The notes under the pieces were generated by a model. That model did not search any database and was not told where the DNA came from. It saw nothing but the letters and a program-made list of their open reading frames with translations. 64,000 nt of DNA from Bacteroidaceae bacterium (GTDB taxonomy: Bacteria; Bacteroidota; Bacteroidia; Bacteroidales; Bacteroidaceae), in the NCBI GenBank assembly GCA_017650105.1, contig JAGCFO010000025.1, positions 124,001-188,000 of the forward strand, read 5' to 3'. The number at the start of each line of letters is the position of its first letter. Position 1 is the stretch's first letter. The translations under genes and the position numbers were made by a program. Below, one piece after another: positions 1-9,200 of this stretch.

Positions 1-151
1 GTATAAGTGTGTGCAGAAGCGTGGCTGCCAATGCTGAGAAAAGGCCAACAAGCACACTAAGGATAAGTACGAAGTGACTATCGTTGATGCTTCGTTCACG
101 CCATTTGACAATGCGTGTAAGGAGCGATGTTTGTTCGGCAGTAGGACTCAT
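1..151 (-). CDS. Chloride channel (ClC family) protein, N-terminal fragment
   Basis: The first 50 codons of a gene that runs off the left edge. The translated start reads MSPTAEQTSLLTRIVKWRER and then enters a hydrophobic stretch (HFVLILSVLVGLFSALAATL), which looks like the cytoplasmic lead and first membrane helix of Bacteroidetes voltage-gated chloride channels, which move Cl- across the inner membrane. The start ATG lies 12 bases after the tsaC stop, so it is probably the distal gene of the rfbD-prfC-tsaC run. The family call rests on this short N-terminus and on remembered gene order in Bacteroidales; the pore and any CBS domains lie outside the window. Confidence 0.6.
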   Translation of the reverse strand, partial: MSPTAEQTSLLTRIVKWRERSINDSHFVLILSVLVGLFSALAATLLHTLI

Positions 152-163
152 TTGGTTACACTA

Positions 164-793
164 TTATTCGCGAATGATTTGAATCTCTCCCTTAGAACTG
201 AGGCGGAGAATAGACGAAGGCTTAGCCCCTTTCTTCTCCTTACGCCGACAACCAACAACATAATCTACCGCCTCCAAAATCTCAGGACTGATTTCAGAAA
301 AAGTTTGTGGAGTTGGTTCTCCACTAATGTTAGCAGATGTGGAGACGATAGCCTTACCATATCGATAGCAAAGCTGCCGTGAGAACTCTTCACGTGTGAC
401 ACGAATGCCAACAGAACCGTCAGCAGCAACAACGTTGGGAGCCAGATTACGCGACTGGTCATAAATAATGGTAAGAGGCTTTTCCGATAGCTCAATAAGA
501 TCCCAGGCAACTTCAGGCACATCTTTTACATAAAGGCTCACTTTTGCCTCACTGTCAACAAGCAAGAGCAGCGACTTGGAGTCAGCACGGCGCTTAATTT
601 CAAACACACGCTTCACGGCAGCTTCGTTTGTCGCATCGCAACCGATGCCCCACACCGTATCGGTAGGATAAAGAATTACTCCTCCTTTACGCATCACATC
701 GCAGGCTTGACGGATATCCGAATCGTAATTCGTGTTCTTCTGTCGGGCATCACGTGATGCAGACGAATAATGTGATTCCTTTCTCTTCTCCAT
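164..793 (-). CDS. tsaC: L-threonylcarbamoyladenylate synthase (YrdC/Sua5 family)
   Basis: Makes threonylcarbamoyl-AMP from threonine, bicarbonate and ATP, the first step of t6A37 modification of ANN-reading tRNAs, in the cytoplasm. The YrdC fold is clear: YPTDTVWGIGCDAT near residues 42-55, the KRR and SKSLLLLV block after it, and TSANISGEP near residue 155. At 209 residues it has only the YrdC domain, without the C-terminal Sua5 extension. The ATG directly abuts the prfC stop codon, which indicates translational coupling. The partner TsaD is also in this window, at 25045-26076. The first 25 residues are poorly conserved-looking and hydrophilic, but no internal Met offers a better start. Confidence 0.93.
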   Translation of the reverse strand: MEKRKESHYSSASRDARQKNTNYDSDIRQACDVMRKGGVILYPTDTVWGIGCDATNEAAVKRVFEIKRRADSKSLLLLVDSEAKVSLYVKDVPEVAWDLIELSEKPLTIIYDQSRNLAPNVVAADGSVGIRVTREEFSRQLCYRYGKAIVSTSANISGEPTPQTFSEISPEILEAVDYVVGCRRKEKKGAKPSSILRLSSKGEIQIIRE

Positions 794-2368
794 CTAAAAC
801 TCGCTTGTAAAATGAAACTTTATATGCTCAAAATCGTGCTGGGCCATCTGCAGCACATAGTTGCTATCGGCAAGGAACACATCGCGCCCCTCTTTGTCTT
901 TTGCCATAAACTGATATTTGCGACGCTTGAAAGCTTCCAGTTCAGCCTCATCATCGCTCTCAATCCAGCAAGCTTTGTAAAGGCTTATCGGTTCCCAACG
1001 ACAACGAGCATTATACTCATTCTCAAGTCGATATTGGATTACCTCAAACTGTAGTTGCCCTACTGTTCCGATAATTTTTCGGTTGTTCCACTGGTTCACA
1101 AAAAGCTGCGCTACGCCCTCTCCCATCAACTGGTCAATGCCCTTAGCAAGCTGTTTTGTCTTCATGGGATCTTCGTTCTCGATGTATTTGAACATCTCAG
1201 GAGAGAAACTCGGCAACCCGCGGAAATGAAGCAGCTCACCTTCGGTAAGGGTATCGCCAATCTTGAAGTTGCCCGTATCGGGAAGGCCAACGATATCTCC
1301 TGGATAAGCTTCCTCGATAGTGCTCTTACGCTGAGCCATAAACTGCGTGGGAGAAGAAAAGCGCATCACTTTCCCTGAACGGATGTGAAGATAAGGCGCC
1401 CCACGCAGGAATTTCCCACTACAAACTTTGCAAAAAGCAACGCACGAACGATGATTTGGGTCGATATTCGCAGTAATCTTGAAGATGAACCCCGTAAACT
1501 TCTCCTCCTCAGGACTTACCTCACGCTCTACCGCCTTCACAGGACGAGGGCTGGGAGCTATCCTCACAAAACAGTCGAGGAGTTCCTTCACACCGAAATT
1601 GTTGAGTGCGGAGCCGAAGAAGACAGGAGCCACATCGCCTGCCAGATATTCTTCCACATCTAATTCGGGATACACCCCTTCAATTAGTTCCAAATCAGCA
1701 CGCAGTTTCTCCGCTTCACGTATTCCAACATGTTCTTCCAAGTCGCTGCTGGAGATGTCAACTTCCACTTTTTCCGTCACAACCTGCTTACTAGGCTGAT
1801 AAAGATCGAGACGATGCTCATAACGGTTGTAAACACCCTTGAAGCGAGGCCCTTGTTCAATGGGCCAACTGAGGGGAAGGACGCTGATATGCAATTCGTT
1901 TTCCAGTTCATCCAACAAGTCAAAGGGATCTTTTCCTTCACGGTCCATCTTGTTGGCAAAAATGATTACAGGCGTCTTTCGCATACGACAAACCTCCATT
2001 AGCTTGCGCGTCTGCGCCTCAACGCCTTTGGCAGAGTCGACAACTATGATGACGCTATCGACAGCAGTCAGCGTGCGGAAAGTATCCTCCGCAAAGTCCT
2101 GGTGTCCAGGAGTGTCGAGGATATTAATCTTATACTCATCGTAGTCAAACTCCATCACAGAGGTTGTTACCGAGATTCCGCGCTGCTTCTCTATCTCCAT
2201 CCAGTCGGAAGTAGCTGTTTTTCTGATTTTATTCGACTTGACGGCTCCGGCTACCTGAATCTGCCCTCCGAAAAGGAGGAGTTTCTCCGTCAGCGTTGTC
2301 TTTCCGGCATCGGGATGGGAAATGATAGCAAACGTGCGTCTACGCTTTATTTCGCTAATGTTACTCAT
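794..2368 (-). CDS. prfC: Peptide chain release factor 3
   Basis: Translational GTPase that recycles RF1/RF2 from the ribosome after peptide release. The G domain is complete: P-loop SHPDAGKTT at residues 17-25, switch region with [20 protein letters not shown] (G3), and NKMDREG (G4). The remaining length holds the RF3-type domains II and III with conserved GQLQFEV near residue 435. At 524 residues it has normal family length. Its ATG overlaps the rfbD stop by four bases (ATGA), and tsaC follows immediately, so the three are translated from one message. Nothing is missing or unusual. Confidence 0.97.
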   Translation of the reverse strand: MSNISEIKRRRTFAIISHPDAGKTTLTEKLLLFGGQIQVAGAVKSNKIRKTATSDWMEIEKQRGISVTTSVMEFDYDEYKINILDTPGHQDFAEDTFRTLTAVDSVIIVVDSAKGVEAQTRKLMEVCRMRKTPVIIFANKMDREGKDPFDLLDELENELHISVLPLSWPIEQGPRFKGVYNRYEHRLDLYQPSKQVVTEKVEVDISSSDLEEHVGIREAEKLRADLELIEGVYPELDVEEYLAGDVAPVFFGSALNNFGVKELLDCFVRIAPSPRPVKAVEREVSPEEEKFTGFIFKITANIDPNHRSCVAFCKVCSGKFLRGAPYLHIRSGKVMRFSSPTQFMAQRKSTIEEAYPGDIVGLPDTGNFKIGDTLTEGELLHFRGLPSFSPEMFKYIENEDPMKTKQLAKGIDQLMGEGVAQLFVNQWNNRKIIGTVGQLQFEVIQYRLENEYNARCRWEPISLYKACWIESDDEAELEAFKRRKYQFMAKDKEGRDVFLADSNYVLQMAQHDFEHIKFHFTSEF

Positions 2369-3222
2369 TCACTTATAAGTTTTTTTATACAATCGCGGAG
2401 GCTCTCGTACCAATGTGGCACGACAACTCCAAACGTTTCCTTAATTTTACTTTTATCAAGCACGCTATAGGGCGGGCGACGTACGGGCGTGGGATATTCC
2501 GATGTGTGCAAGGGATTGACTACGCATTGGATACCAGCCAGTTGATGTATAGCAAGTGTGAAATCGTACCAAGAGCACACCCCCTCGTCGGTGAAATGAT
2601 AGATACCCGGAACCCACTTCTCGCTATGAAGCACCTTGTCGATAGCTGCTGCTAAGTCGCGCGCATAAGTGGGAGACCCTATCTGATCGAAGACTACTCC
2701 CAGCGACTCACGTTCGCGCCCAAGTTTCAGCATCGTCTTGACAAAGTTGTTGCCAAAGGTGCTGTAGAGCCACGCGGTGCGGATGATGATTGCCTCAGGG
2801 CAGAGAGCCTGAACCAGCTTCTCACCTTCCAGTTTCGTTGAGCCGTAGACGGATGTCGGGCAAGGGGTATCGTCTTCACGGTAAGGCAGATAGTGATTTC
2901 CGTCAAAAACGTAGTCAGTGGATGTGTGCAACAAGCGACATCCGTGCTTCTGTGCTGCTTCTGCCAAGATGCCAGGAGCAACACGGTTTATTTTGTCACA
3001 AATCTCCTGGTTTGACTCCGCTCCGTTCACGTTTGTATAGGCAGCGCAGTTGACAATAACGTCGACGTGCCTTTCTGAAAGCATCTGCTCCACAGCATCC
3101 GCGTCGCATATATCCAGCTCGGCAACGTCGGTGAAGATGTACTCGTCTTTCTCTTGAGCGGCACTAATAATCCTCATCTCGTTGCCCAACTGCCCATTTG
3201 CGCCTGTAACAAGAATTGTCAT
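2365..3222 (-). CDS. rfbD: dTDP-4-dehydrorhamnose reductase
   Basis: Last step of dTDP-L-rhamnose synthesis: NAD(P)H reduction of dTDP-4-keto-L-rhamnose. It is an extended [12 protein letters not shown] at residues 7-15 binds the cofactor, and the catalytic YGSTK motif is at residues 126-130, with TSTDYVFDG before it. The 285-residue length is standard. It lies apart from rfbC (35270-35818), and rfbA and rfbB are not in the window. The gene is coupled to prfC by a four-base overlap. No promoter of the TAnnTTTG type is visible in the 120 bases upstream, which hold an intergenic repeat, so it is probably read from the DUF4924 operon. Confidence 0.95.
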   Translation of the reverse strand: MTILVTGANGQLGNEMRIISAAQEKDEYIFTDVAELDICDADAVEQMLSERHVDVIVNCAAYTNVNGAESNQEICDKINRVAPGILAEAAQKHGCRLLHTSTDYVFDGNHYLPYREDDTPCPTSVYGSTKLEGEKLVQALCPEAIIIRTAWLYSTFGNNFVKTMLKLGRERESLGVVFDQIGSPTYARDLAAAIDKVLHSEKWVPGIYHFTDEGVCSWYDFTLAIHQLAGIQCVVNPLHTSEYPTPVRRPPYSVLDKSKIKETFGVVVPHWYESLRDCIKKLISE

Positions 3223-3262
3223 GTTGTTAATTCGTTTTTCTAATTGTAAAACACATTTTTCG

Positions 3263-3342
3263 TTTTGGAGAAGGGAAAAATTTTTTTTCTTTCTTCATAA
3301 TTTTTTTTGGAGAACAAATATCGCCGTATGAAGAAGGGAAAA
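3263..3342 (+). repeat. Intergenic modular repeat, copy A
   Basis: Fills the gap between rfbD and the DUF4924 gene. Reading the plus strand it shows, in order, TTTTGGAGAAGGGAAAAA, a T-run with CTTTCTTCAT (an inverted partner of the first module), then TTTTGGAGAACAAATATCGC, CGTATGAAGAAGGG and AAAA. The last 37 bases are nearly identical to the core of copies B, C, D and F. It carries no ORF and no protein-like signal. It may affect the transcript between two co-directional genes, but that is not shown. Confidence 0.85.
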
Positions 3343-3344
3343 TC

Positions 3345-3905
3345 TCATATGGGTATTTCATCCTCCTTGAATAGTTCTCCGCGCTTATCTTTCTGATAAT
3401 AATCGCTCAGCATTCCTATGAAAGCGGAGATGTCCGACATAGCTGCCTGCGTCTCGGAAGAAGGCTCGCGATGCTGCAGCTTGAGCATCCACAGCCCATA
3501 AAGGGCATCGAAGCAGTTTTCCAGCTCCGACTCGGAGTGTGTGTTACTTTTCGCACGCAGTTCCACGATAAACGGGAGCACTTTATAGTAGGCTGCCTGA
3601 TAATAGGGGAACTTGGGCGAGTGCATCAACCTGAGATGCAGATCGTTCAAGTCTAGCAGCACGTTTTTGTTAATCTGCAGATGTCCTCCCTTGACGACAC
3701 CCTCGCGACGCATCATGTCAATAAGGTCAGCATACCATTGGAGCAATTCTGCGCGCTGTTCCTCAGAGAGTTCATAGCGCGACACAACGGTGTCCTTTAC
3801 TCTCTCCAGATCCAACTCGTTGGCGCGCAGCAGATCCTCAACCTGCCACATATAAAGAAGATATTCAGCTACGTTGCTCTGTTTCAGATTTCGTGATATG
3901 AACAT
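3345..3905 (-). CDS. DUF4924 family protein
   Basis: A 186-residue, almost entirely helical and soluble protein with no signal peptide. It resembles the Bacteroidetes family DUF4924, recognisable from the opening FISRNLKQSNVAEYLLYMWQ and the later PYYQAAYYKVLPFIVELRAK. Function is unknown. The gene starts four bases before the DUF5723 stop region and is followed by repeat copy A and rfbD. Bacteroidales often keep it beside rfbD and prfC, which suggests a shared operon and not necessarily a shared pathway. Confidence 0.85.
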   Translation of the reverse strand: MFISRNLKQSNVAEYLLYMWQVEDLLRANELDLERVKDTVVSRYELSEEQRAELLQWYADLIDMMRREGVVKGGHLQINKNVLLDLNDLHLRLMHSPKFPYYQAAYYKVLPFIVELRAKSNTHSESELENCFDALYGLWMLKLQHREPSSETQAAMSDISAFIGMLSDYYQKDKRGELFKEDEIPI

Positions 3906-3908
3906 AGA

Positions 3909-5282
3909 TTAAAAAGGTATATTCAAGCCAAGACATACGTTGGCGTTCAAATGATTGACAGGAATCCCTTGCGGAGTAATTCGGAAGACCATATAGTCGG
4001 TTCCGGCAAAGAGAGCGAATCCTTTGGGATGGAAATTGAGCATCCAGCCGAAGGATGCACCGTAAGTGGAGAAACCGACATTAAGGGATGCTTCGAATAT
4101 CTTCGCAGGAGAGAGATTCAGGAAGAAGCGAGCTTCGTTGAACGGCAGATATTGATTGAAATCGTGAGTGTAAAGTACTGCCGCTGACATCTTTGAATAG
4201 GAAGGAAAACTGTATTCAGCACCCAAACGGAGGGAGGGCGCCAATGTGGTATGACATCCCGAACTCTCCTCGAACTGAAGATTGACAAGTCCTTCTATTC
4301 CTTCGGAAATCTGCCCCAGTTCTTCCTCAAGGTCCATTTCGTTAGGATTTATTTCGCCTAATCCTTTATATTCGTACGAGCCTTCTCCCGAGGTACCCTT
4401 CACAGCCGACTTCCACCCTATCCTTCCTATCCTCGTAAGGGCAGCAGAAGCATTCAGTCCTTCGAGAATGCCGGAGAAATCGTACTCCAATCCGACATCC
4501 ATCCCGAATCCCAAAGAGGAAAGCGAGGGTCGTCCCTCTATATCAGAGGGAAATCCGTCTTCATCAAAGGTAAACTCCATATCGCCAAACACTCCCACTT
4601 CAGCATTAGCAAGACTTCGGGCAGCCCACTCGGTTTCGCTCATCTGCAACTCGAGTTTCTCAACTGCCACATCAGCAAAACTTGCGCCTCCCAACAGATG
4701 GAGCGTTGCGCCTATCCGTAAGTTTTCTCCAATAGCGTGAGAATGCCCCAGAGCCAAATCGGCATACGAAAGTGCCTGAGCGCTGAGGTTGGAAAAGACA
4801 TAACTGTTGTGCTGAAATCCTTCTTTCGCAAACTGGAAAAAGGCCTTTGGAACGTGCACATCACCATCGGCATGCAGGGAAAGCCGAAGTGTGTTATATC
4901 CGCCCCACGCTTTGAAACCCGCACCAAGAACCGTAACATCCACGTCGGCAGCTACACTCGGCAACTCGGGGAGACCATTGAGGAAGTCGGCAGCATCTAC
5001 CGTCTTGCTCATAAATGTAGTGAGTTTTTTGCCGTCTTTATTATAAGGATACAGAAAATCCGAAAGACCCACATTGCCGTTCAAGCCCACATTGATATTT
5101 CCCAAAAGGGGAAAGGCTATATAGTTGTGCTCGCCCTCAAAAGCTGGGTTCAGCATCTGGCGCTGAAGATTCCCCTCAAGGAAATATCCTGAGGATAGCG
5201 TCTGCGCCTTTACGAAAAGCACATTTTGGCTGACAAAAAGAACTAAAAGTAGCCTGTATATGATTTGAGTTGTTCTTTTCAT
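3909..5282 (-). CDS. DUF5723 family outer-membrane beta-barrel-like protein
   Basis: Exported protein of 457 residues with signal peptide MKRTTQIIYRLLLVLFVSQN ending near VKA-QT. The body alternates aromatic and glycine-rich strands (for example GLEYDFSGIL, GASFGWMLNFHP and the final NANVCLGLNIPF), which points to an outer-membrane barrel of the type classed as DUF5723. I chose the ATG at 5282 because it lies two bases after the upstream lipoprotein stop and starts exactly at the signal peptide; an alternative start at 5300 overlaps that gene. Coupling with the large lipoprotein upstream suggests both act at the outer membrane. The substrate or role is not known. Confidence 0.82.
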   Translation of the reverse strand: MKRTTQIIYRLLLVLFVSQNVLFVKAQTLSSGYFLEGNLQRQMLNPAFEGEHNYIAFPLLGNINVGLNGNVGLSDFLYPYNKDGKKLTTFMSKTVDAADFLNGLPELPSVAADVDVTVLGAGFKAWGGYNTLRLSLHADGDVHVPKAFFQFAKEGFQHNSYVFSNLSAQALSYADLALGHSHAIGENLRIGATLHLLGGASFADVAVEKLELQMSETEWAARSLANAEVGVFGDMEFTFDEDGFPSDIEGRPSLSSLGFGMDVGLEYDFSGILEGLNASAALTRIGRIGWKSAVKGTSGEGSYEYKGLGEINPNEMDLEEELGQISEGIEGLVNLQFEESSGCHTTLAPSLRLGAEYSFPSYSKMSAAVLYTHDFNQYLPFNEARFFLNLSPAKIFEASLNVGFSTYGASFGWMLNFHPKGFALFAGTDYMVFRITPQGIPVNHLNANVCLGLNIPF

Positions 5283-5283
5283 A

Positions 5284-8200
5284 CTATAGAGTTGTTTCAA
5301 TGTCAGCTTCGATGTGAAGAATCATGTTAGTTAGCAACACTCCCTGCTGAGGTTTGAGGGCAATACCGCCTTCTGTATGGTCGACAGAGGCTTCTGTAAG
5401 CACTTTCAGGTACGAGAGGGAACGCAGCGAACTGTCGTTGCCCGTGATGGAAATCTCTACCTTTTGCGGGGTTGTCTTTTCGCTGATGGGGCTTCCGTCG
5501 CCCGCAGGCAGCTGAATAGGCGTGACTTTTATCCCAGTCAGAAGATTTCCTTCCGCATCGTATGGAACAAGCGTCAGCGTCAGATTCAAAGGAACGGTAT
5601 TGCGCGCTTCCATTTTCACTCCGATAGAAGCCCGAGAGAGATATTCCGTCAGCTCATCCAACGATACTTGAATACCCTCATCAGAACTTTCGTAACGGAT
5701 AGACATTGCATCGAAAAGGAACGGCACAGATACCTTATACTTACCCGAGAATTCCAAAGGAGAAACGATGTCAACATGATGCATCACCGACTGATCGATG
5801 TGGGGCGTTATCACGAAACGAATCGACTTGGGCACCACCTTCAGCAACGCAGGCAGCGACTCAACCCATACGGTTTCATATCCGCTTACCGACGCACTCG
5901 CTTTGTTTGTAAACAGCAGATTGTTTTCAATGGGCGTCAGCTGACGTGTATTCTCATCATAGTTGGCAGCTTTGACGTGCACATCCTTTATCAATACTTG
6001 CGAGCCTGCAATCGCACGCCCCGAAGCATCTACTCCCTCCAAGAGGACATCAACCAGCAAAGGTACTCCAAGCGGGTTTGTCAGGTTCACGAAAAGCTGC
6101 GGCTCTGTCAGCAACAGGCTGGCGCCTTCGTCGAGAAGCAAGCCTGATGCCTCATTTGCGAACGGTAACGTTGTCTCGGCAGGATCGAGCGGATAGTCAA
6201 GGATGCCTTCAAAAAGACGAAGGGTCACGTCGTCGAAGTGAATGAGCGCATGCACAGAGAGCTCCTTCTGCAAATCGGAGAGCGACAAATCCGTCTTGCC
6301 GACATGCAACGTGCCTTCGAAACTAAACGACTCTGACAGCTTCAGGCGACTCACACCATTCTCCTCAACGGGCACAAGCGCGCCATCAGGGAGCGAGGTG
6401 AAATCGAAGTGCGTCACACGCAGCACTTTTCGGATGTGAGGATTATTCAAATCCACGGATGTATTGAGCGAAAGTGTGCCTTTCGAAACTGTAACTTCCT
6501 GATCGTCGGATTCAATGCAAATGAAATTGGGATAGTTCAACGAGGCTGTAACCTCAATCGGCTTTGATATAGCCTCAAGCCCCTCCACATCCAAAGCAAG
6601 CGTCAGCTCCACATCCTCAGAGGGCCAAAGGGCGTATGCTTTGCGGATGAAATCGATAGGAAGTGGCACATCGATATCGAGAGGCATCGTTTCGCTAAAC
6701 GTCTCGCGCACGTCGGAGGTGACAAGCGAAACATCTTCGACAAACCATTTGCTCTCTTCCGCAGAAACCCGTATGACGCGCTCGCCAAGACAGCTCACGG
6801 CATCGTTGAGATGCGCTGTCTCACCCTTCAGTCTCCACATATCATCAGGAGTGCTCACGGAAATAACTCCTTGCCAATCGAAGGTACCGTCTTGGACTTT
6901 TTTGTCGACAACCATCGAGCGTACCGAGAACACATACTCCTTATCGAAGATTCCTTTCAAATCAGTCAAGGTGAGGGTATTAGTCGTTGCATCCCAAAGG
7001 GTGCCGGCGTACTGGGAGGGATTTACCAAATCGAGTTCAAACTCTGCTGGGAACTTCACAATAACTGGATAATCGGCATCCATCTCGAAGACATCCACAG
7101 GCTTGTCCGTAAACGTTTTCAGCACGAAACGGCTCTGTTCGGGATTAAAAGAAACCGTTCCTATTGAGTCAACATAGTCAAGGTCGTCGATTGACACACT
7201 GAAATCTACCAACTGCGGCTCAAGCTCGCTCTCGAACCTATCCAGTTCAAGCAGCGCATCGGCAATACCGAAAGTCTCGTCGATAGAGAGACTCACGGAA
7301 TAGTCGTCGGCTTTGTCGGAAGAAATGACGGTTATCGCGCCGTCGATGGTGTAGTCGATTGAGAACGTGGCCTTTCCATTATAATCGATGCGACGGCTTT
7401 CCCCTTCGCTGGTGCAGAACGGCTCAAGTTCGGAAATACTTACCGCAAGCAGTTGGATTGTAGTGCTTGTACCCTCGCCTTTCAACCCCTTGATGCTGAC
7501 GATGTTGTTATGTCCGTTTTCTCCTTTTTTCAGCGTGTAGCACTCTCGCTGAGGAAGGGCGTCAATCAGCGCTAGCTCAAACTCTTTCGGGAACACTAAC
7601 TCGGCATCTATCCGCTTGTTCATCTCCGAGAATTTGGCTGGATGACGTATGACGAGCATCAGCCGGGCACCTTCCACGTTGGTGCTGGTGCTTCCGGGCT
7701 CAGTAAGCCAAAGGGTCTGGATGGTTTTCAGCCCCGAAGGCATCGGGCTTGCAAAGCTTAGCGACACCTCTTCGCTCTCTAGTTTCAGCGTTGTTTGCAA
7801 CGAGGGGAAATCGTGCCTGTTCTCCCCCGAAAGGACTACAGACGAGATCAGTTTCTCAAAGTCCACGTCCGTGTCGTTAAACTCGAAGGTCTTCTTCACA
7901 GTAGGCAACGATGCTTCGACGTCATCCATCTCGATGTTGCCGAAACCTACGTTTATCTCCTTTGAGAATGCCGGCACAGTCAGTTCCCCCAGTTCCACTT
8001 CGGCAAGGCTTACACTCATACTTTCCTCTACAGGGTCTATCTGGAAGCTCACAGGGTCGATATTAATTGACATCGGAGAGATGGAGTCTTCCGCGCTGAT
8101 GCCGTAGATGCCGTCAACGACTGACACCTTGTCGCTTGCCGACGCCAGCAGAGAGTCGAGCGTCAGCGGGGGAAGACTGCCCAGAGGCAAGTCAATGACG

Positions 8201-8328
8201 TTTCCGGGGATGCTGATGTCTTTCGAGATGCCCCCTTCCAAGTCATAGTTTTTGTCGATGCACGAGGCAAACAACACAAGGGAGAGAAGAGGAAATGCAA
8301 TGCAGAATTTCGTGATGAATCTTTTCAT
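5284..8328 (-). CDS. Very large putative lipoprotein of unknown function
   Basis: A 1014-residue protein starting MKRFITKFCIAFPLLSLVLF with lipobox LFASC, so it should be lipid-anchored in the envelope. The ATG at 8328 is chosen because it puts the signal peptide at the N-terminus; an extra 20 codons upstream look non-coding. The rest is beta-rich, and phrases recur at a distance, such as FPKEFELALIDA and FPAEFELDLVNPS, or NLTNPLGVPLLVDV-like segments, suggesting several related immunoglobulin-like or LEA2-like domains. No catalytic motif is visible. It is followed at once by the DUF5723 barrel gene, so the two may form an envelope complex. I do not recognise a named family. Confidence 0.75.
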   Translation of the reverse strand: MKRFITKFCIAFPLLSLVLFASCIDKNYDLEGGISKDISIPGNVIDLPLGSLPPLTLDSLLASASDKVSVVDGIYGISAEDSISPMSINIDPVSFQIDPVEESMSVSLAEVELGELTVPAFSKEINVGFGNIEMDDVEASLPTVKKTFEFNDTDVDFEKLISSVVLSGENRHDFPSLQTTLKLESEEVSLSFASPMPSGLKTIQTLWLTEPGSTSTNVEGARLMLVIRHPAKFSEMNKRIDAELVFPKEFELALIDALPQRECYTLKKGENGHNNIVSIKGLKGEGTSTTIQLLAVSISELEPFCTSEGESRRIDYNGKATFSIDYTIDGAITVISSDKADDYSVSLSIDETFGIADALLELDRFESELEPQLVDFSVSIDDLDYVDSIGTVSFNPEQSRFVLKTFTDKPVDVFEMDADYPVIVKFPAEFELDLVNPSQYAGTLWDATTNTLTLTDLKGIFDKEYVFSVRSMVVDKKVQDGTFDWQGVISVSTPDDMWRLKGETAHLNDAVSCLGERVIRVSAEESKWFVEDVSLVTSDVRETFSETMPLDIDVPLPIDFIRKAYALWPSEDVELTLALDVEGLEAISKPIEVTASLNYPNFICIESDDQEVTVSKGTLSLNTSVDLNNPHIRKVLRVTHFDFTSLPDGALVPVEENGVSRLKLSESFSFEGTLHVGKTDLSLSDLQKELSVHALIHFDDVTLRLFEGILDYPLDPAETTLPFANEASGLLLDEGASLLLTEPQLFVNLTNPLGVPLLVDVLLEGVDASGRAIAGSQVLIKDVHVKAANYDENTRQLTPIENNLLFTNKASASVSGYETVWVESLPALLKVVPKSIRFVITPHIDQSVMHHVDIVSPLEFSGKYKVSVPFLFDAMSIRYESSDEGIQVSLDELTEYLSRASIGVKMEARNTVPLNLTLTLVPYDAEGNLLTGIKVTPIQLPAGDGSPISEKTTPQKVEISITGNDSSLRSLSYLKVLTEASVDHTEGGIALKPQQGVLLTNMILHIEADIETTL

Positions 8329-8369
8329 AATTCGCTGAAAAGGGAGACTGTGATTTTTGCTTAACAAAT

Positions 8370-8433
8370 AATTTTTTTTGGAGAACAAATATCGCGAGAT
8401 GAAGAAGGGAAAAATTTTTTTCTTTCTTCATAT
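8370..8433 (+). repeat. Intergenic modular repeat, copy B
   Basis: Lies between the DUF308 gene and the start of the large lipoprotein gene. Order on the plus strand: TTTTTTGGAGAACAAATATC, GCGAGATGAAGAAGGG, AAAAATTTTTTT, CTTTCTTCAT. The last parts form an inverted repeat (ATGAAGAAGGG against CTTTCTTCAT) around an A/T-only centre. The core matches copies A, C, D and F. Confidence 0.85.
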
Positions 8434-8457
8434 TTCACCCTCTCCAAAGGACCGCAT

Positions 8458-9054
8458 TTACTGCTCGCTATCGATGTTGATGACGGTTACCTCTTCCGGC
8501 TCCTCATCAGCCTTCTCAAGGGTTTCCTTTATCAACTTCTCGTGCTTGCGGAACAGGAATAATCCGATGATATCCGAGATGGCGCAGATGATGCATCCCA
8601 CACCCGTAAGCACAAACGGAATGGTAGCGGCTTTCATCGGGTTCCACAGCGCGAAAGCTGCCAGCAGCAGCGCAAGAATGGGCGCAAAGAAGAACCCCGT
8701 CGACAGCTTCACATGCCTGTGCCAGCGGATAAGGCGCACAATCTGCGAGATGGAGAAAACAATGAGCAGCGCTGCGGCAACATAGACGAACGCCTGGATG
8801 AAAGACTTCGACTTCACCATCAGGACAACGCCAAGCAGCACACAGCCGATGCCGGCAACGGGAAAAATGCCTACAGGCTCCTTACGGCTCTTCCTTACAT
8901 AATAAGCTATCGCCCCAGCCAAGCCGTAAACGGCAAACAGAGCGCCGATGATGATAACCAACAGATGAGCCCAAGTGTCGCGATACACGATAAACAACAC
9001 GCCAGTCAGCAAAATGCAGACAATGCGCAATAAGGGGTATAACCAGCTTTTCAT
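8458..9054 (-). CDS. DUF308 (HdeD-like) membrane protein
   Basis: A 198-residue integral membrane protein with about six hydrophobic segments (for example LYPLLRIVCILLTGVLFIVY, ALFAVYGLAGAIAYYV and AALLIVFSISQIV) and a charged cytoplasmic tail rich in Glu and Lys. The paired-helix pattern is that of DUF308/HdeD proteins; the function in Bacteroidetes is unknown. The ATG at 9054 is preferred over the upstream extension because a TATTTTTG promoter box lies at 9079-9086, inside that extension. It is first in the minus-strand series leading to the lipoprotein. Confidence 0.8.
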   Translation of the reverse strand: MKSWLYPLLRIVCILLTGVLFIVYRDTWAHLLVIIIGALFAVYGLAGAIAYYVRKSRKEPVGIFPVAGIGCVLLGVVLMVKSKSFIQAFVYVAAALLIVFSISQIVRLIRWHRHVKLSTGFFFAPILALLLAAFALWNPMKAATIPFVLTGVGCIICAISDIIGLFLFRKHEKLIKETLEKADEEPEEVTVINIDSEQ

Positions 9055-9078
9055 TTGTCGAAAGTTTCTAAATTTCAG

Positions 9079-9109
9079 CAAAAATAAAACTTTTTCCAAT
9101 AATACACAA
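9079..9109 (-). promoter_or_regulatory. Promoter for the DUF308 gene
   Basis: On the minus strand, a TATTTTTG -7 box (9079-9086) is preceded by TTG (9107-9109) with a 20-base spacer, matching the Bacteroidetes pattern. Its position shows that the true start is 9054. Confidence 0.6.
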
Positions 9110-9200
9110 GCAAAAAAATCTTTTTGTTGAAAAAAACTCGTACCTTCGCACACAGTTGACAACGTATCCCACGTGATACCCTCTACGATACAGACCGTTT

